Source: Bacteroidales bacterium (lineage in GTDB: Bacteria > Bacteroidota > Bacteroidia > Bacteroidales > JAADJA01). Taken from it: a DNA stretch of 7,719 nt. This document shows, piece after piece, positions 7,138 through 7,719 of the stretch. The DNA lies in contig JAIORT010000813.1 of the NCBI GenBank assembly GCA_021107975.1, positions 1-7,719 on the forward strand, written 5' to 3'. The position numbers were made by a program, and so were the translations under genes. The notes beneath the pieces were generated by a model that saw nothing but the letters and a program-made list of their open reading frames with translations, did not search any database and had not been told where the DNA came from. How positions within the stretch are numbered: the stretch's first letter is position 1; each line of letters starts with the position of its first letter.

Positions 7138-7160
7138 CATTGAAGTTTGTAATTTCAATG
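7138..7160. repeat. Small inverted repeat upstream of the Rhs fragment
   Basis: CATTGAA at 7138-7144 pairs perfectly with TTCAATG at 7154-7160 across a 9-base loop. It lies in the 123-base stretch between the DUF4846 relic and the first Rhs-like codon. It has no T run after it and so does not look like an intrinsic terminator. It could be an operator-like site, a rearrangement scar, or chance. Confidence 0.25.
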
Positions 7161-7173
7161 CAGTTCGACACTT

Positions 7174-7192
7174 ACAATTTATAATTGTTTTT
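7174..7192 (+). repeat. AT-rich hairpin with T run at the 5' border of the Rhs homology
   Basis: ACAATT at 7174-7179 and AATTGT at 7183-7188 form a perfect 6-base stem with a TAT loop, followed by a T run to 7192. Rhs-like coding begins exactly at this point (FYDDNGNM from 7189). The stem is weak, so terminator function is doubtful, but its position marks the truncation border. Confidence 0.25.
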
Positions 7193-7209
7193 ACGATGAC
7201 AACGGCAAT

Positions 7210-7719
7210 ATGATATCGGATTTGAATAAAGATATGACCATAACCCAATATAATTATTTTAATTTGCCACAACAAATAACAATAGAAATAGATAATAATA
7301 CGAATGGTGTTAATTATCTATATGATGCCGCAGGCATCAAACTCCGCAAACAAACAAAAACAAACTACACCGTGGAAACCACCACCGATTACATTGGCAG
7401 CTTTGTATATGAAGATGATGGAAATTTTGAATTAAGATACATTTTAACCGGAGAAGGAAGAGTAATGGTAAACACAGGCGGCACTTATGAATATCAATAT
7501 TTTCTTAAAGATCATCTTGGCAACACTAGGGTAACTTTTAATGAAAATGGAGAAGTAATACAGGAAGACGCCTATTACCCATTCGGAATGCAGATGAACG
7601 GTTTATGCTATGAAACCGGCTTGGATTACAAAAACAAATACCTTTACAATGGAAAAGAGCTGCAGGATGAATTTGGATTGGAGTGGTATGATTATGGGGC
7701 AAGGTTTTATGATGCGCAG
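7210..7719 (+). CDS. Rhs/YD-repeat core fragment, 5'-truncated and cut by window end
   Basis: The frame stays open from 7153 to the window end; the first ATG is at 7210, giving 170 codons to the edge. Rhs-like sequence begins slightly earlier, at 7189 (FYDDNGNM), and includes YNYFNLPQQI, YLYDAAGIKLRK, FLKDHLGNTRVTFN, YYPFGMQMNGL and NKYLYNGKELQDEFGLEWYDYGARFYDAQ split across its end. These are the hallmarks of the Bacteroidetes RHS repeat-associated core domain. Full-length Rhs proteins are very large secreted or surface shells, often encasing a C-terminal toxin. Here the upstream YD repeats and any signal peptide are absent, and an in-frame TAA lies at 7150-7152, so the fragment is probably a displaced core or a remnant. 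The window ends within GARFYDAQ, just before the usual junction to the variable tip, so toxin content cannot be judged. No credible start signal is visible. Confidence 0.8.
   Translation, partial: MISDLNKDMTITQYNYFNLPQQITIEIDNNTNGVNYLYDAAGIKLRKQTKTNYTVETTTDYIGSFVYEDDGNFELRYILTGEGRVMVNTGGTYEYQYFLKDHLGNTRVTFNENGEVIQEDAYYPFGMQMNGLCYETGLDYKNKYLYNGKELQDEFGLEWYDYGARFYDAQ

Noticed and set aside
1..7719. tRNA, rRNA, CRISPR array, riboswitch or phage/IS genes.
   Set aside because: Reading both strands I found no tRNA-like cloverleaf, no regularly spaced direct repeats, no conserved riboswitch core and no transposase or integrase motif.

Overview
The window looks like chromosomal DNA from a low-GC member of the Bacteroidetes (Bacteroidota), probably near Bacteroidales. 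Starts are AT-rich with almost no Shine-Dalgarno sequences, and a TAnnTTTG-type -7 element lies upstream of pgk. A DUF4846 lipoprotein relic and an Rhs core of the Bacteroidetes type (YYPFGM ... NGKELQDEFGL) also point there. This is inference from style and family content, since no 16S or other lineage marker is present.

Layout. Positions 1-519 (+) hold a CvpA-family membrane protein that lacks only its extreme N-terminus at the window edge. It converges on a two-gene potassium uptake operon on the minus strand: trkA (1996-3357), then trkH (537-1991), 4 bases apart. A 163-base AT-rich gap separates trkA from the divergent pgk (3521-4711, +), which encodes the glycolytic phosphoglycerate kinase. 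pgk converges on a sodium- or proton-coupled dicarboxylate/amino acid symporter gene (4904-6316, -). The 192-base gap between them is mostly filled by one long imperfect palindrome (4761-4905) that resembles an interspersed repeat and could fold into a hairpin in the RNA.

The right end is different in character. At 6384-7065 (-) lie two out-of-frame halves of a DUF4846 lipoprotein gene whose middle is missing, so it is read here as a pseudogene. From about 7189 to the window end (+) is a 5'-truncated Rhs/YD-repeat core that runs off the edge just before where the variable C-terminal tip would begin. The 6384-7719 segment therefore looks like a rearranged, decaying stretch beside intact housekeeping genes.

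Functionally, TrkA and TrkH form a regulated K+ uptake system. Pgk makes ATP in lower glycolysis. The symporter imports acidic amino acids or C4-dicarboxylates using the ion gradient. I see no convincing novel multi-gene system. The best leads are the 145-base palindrome, the internally deleted DUF4846 gene, and the truncated Rhs core whose tip lies outside the window.
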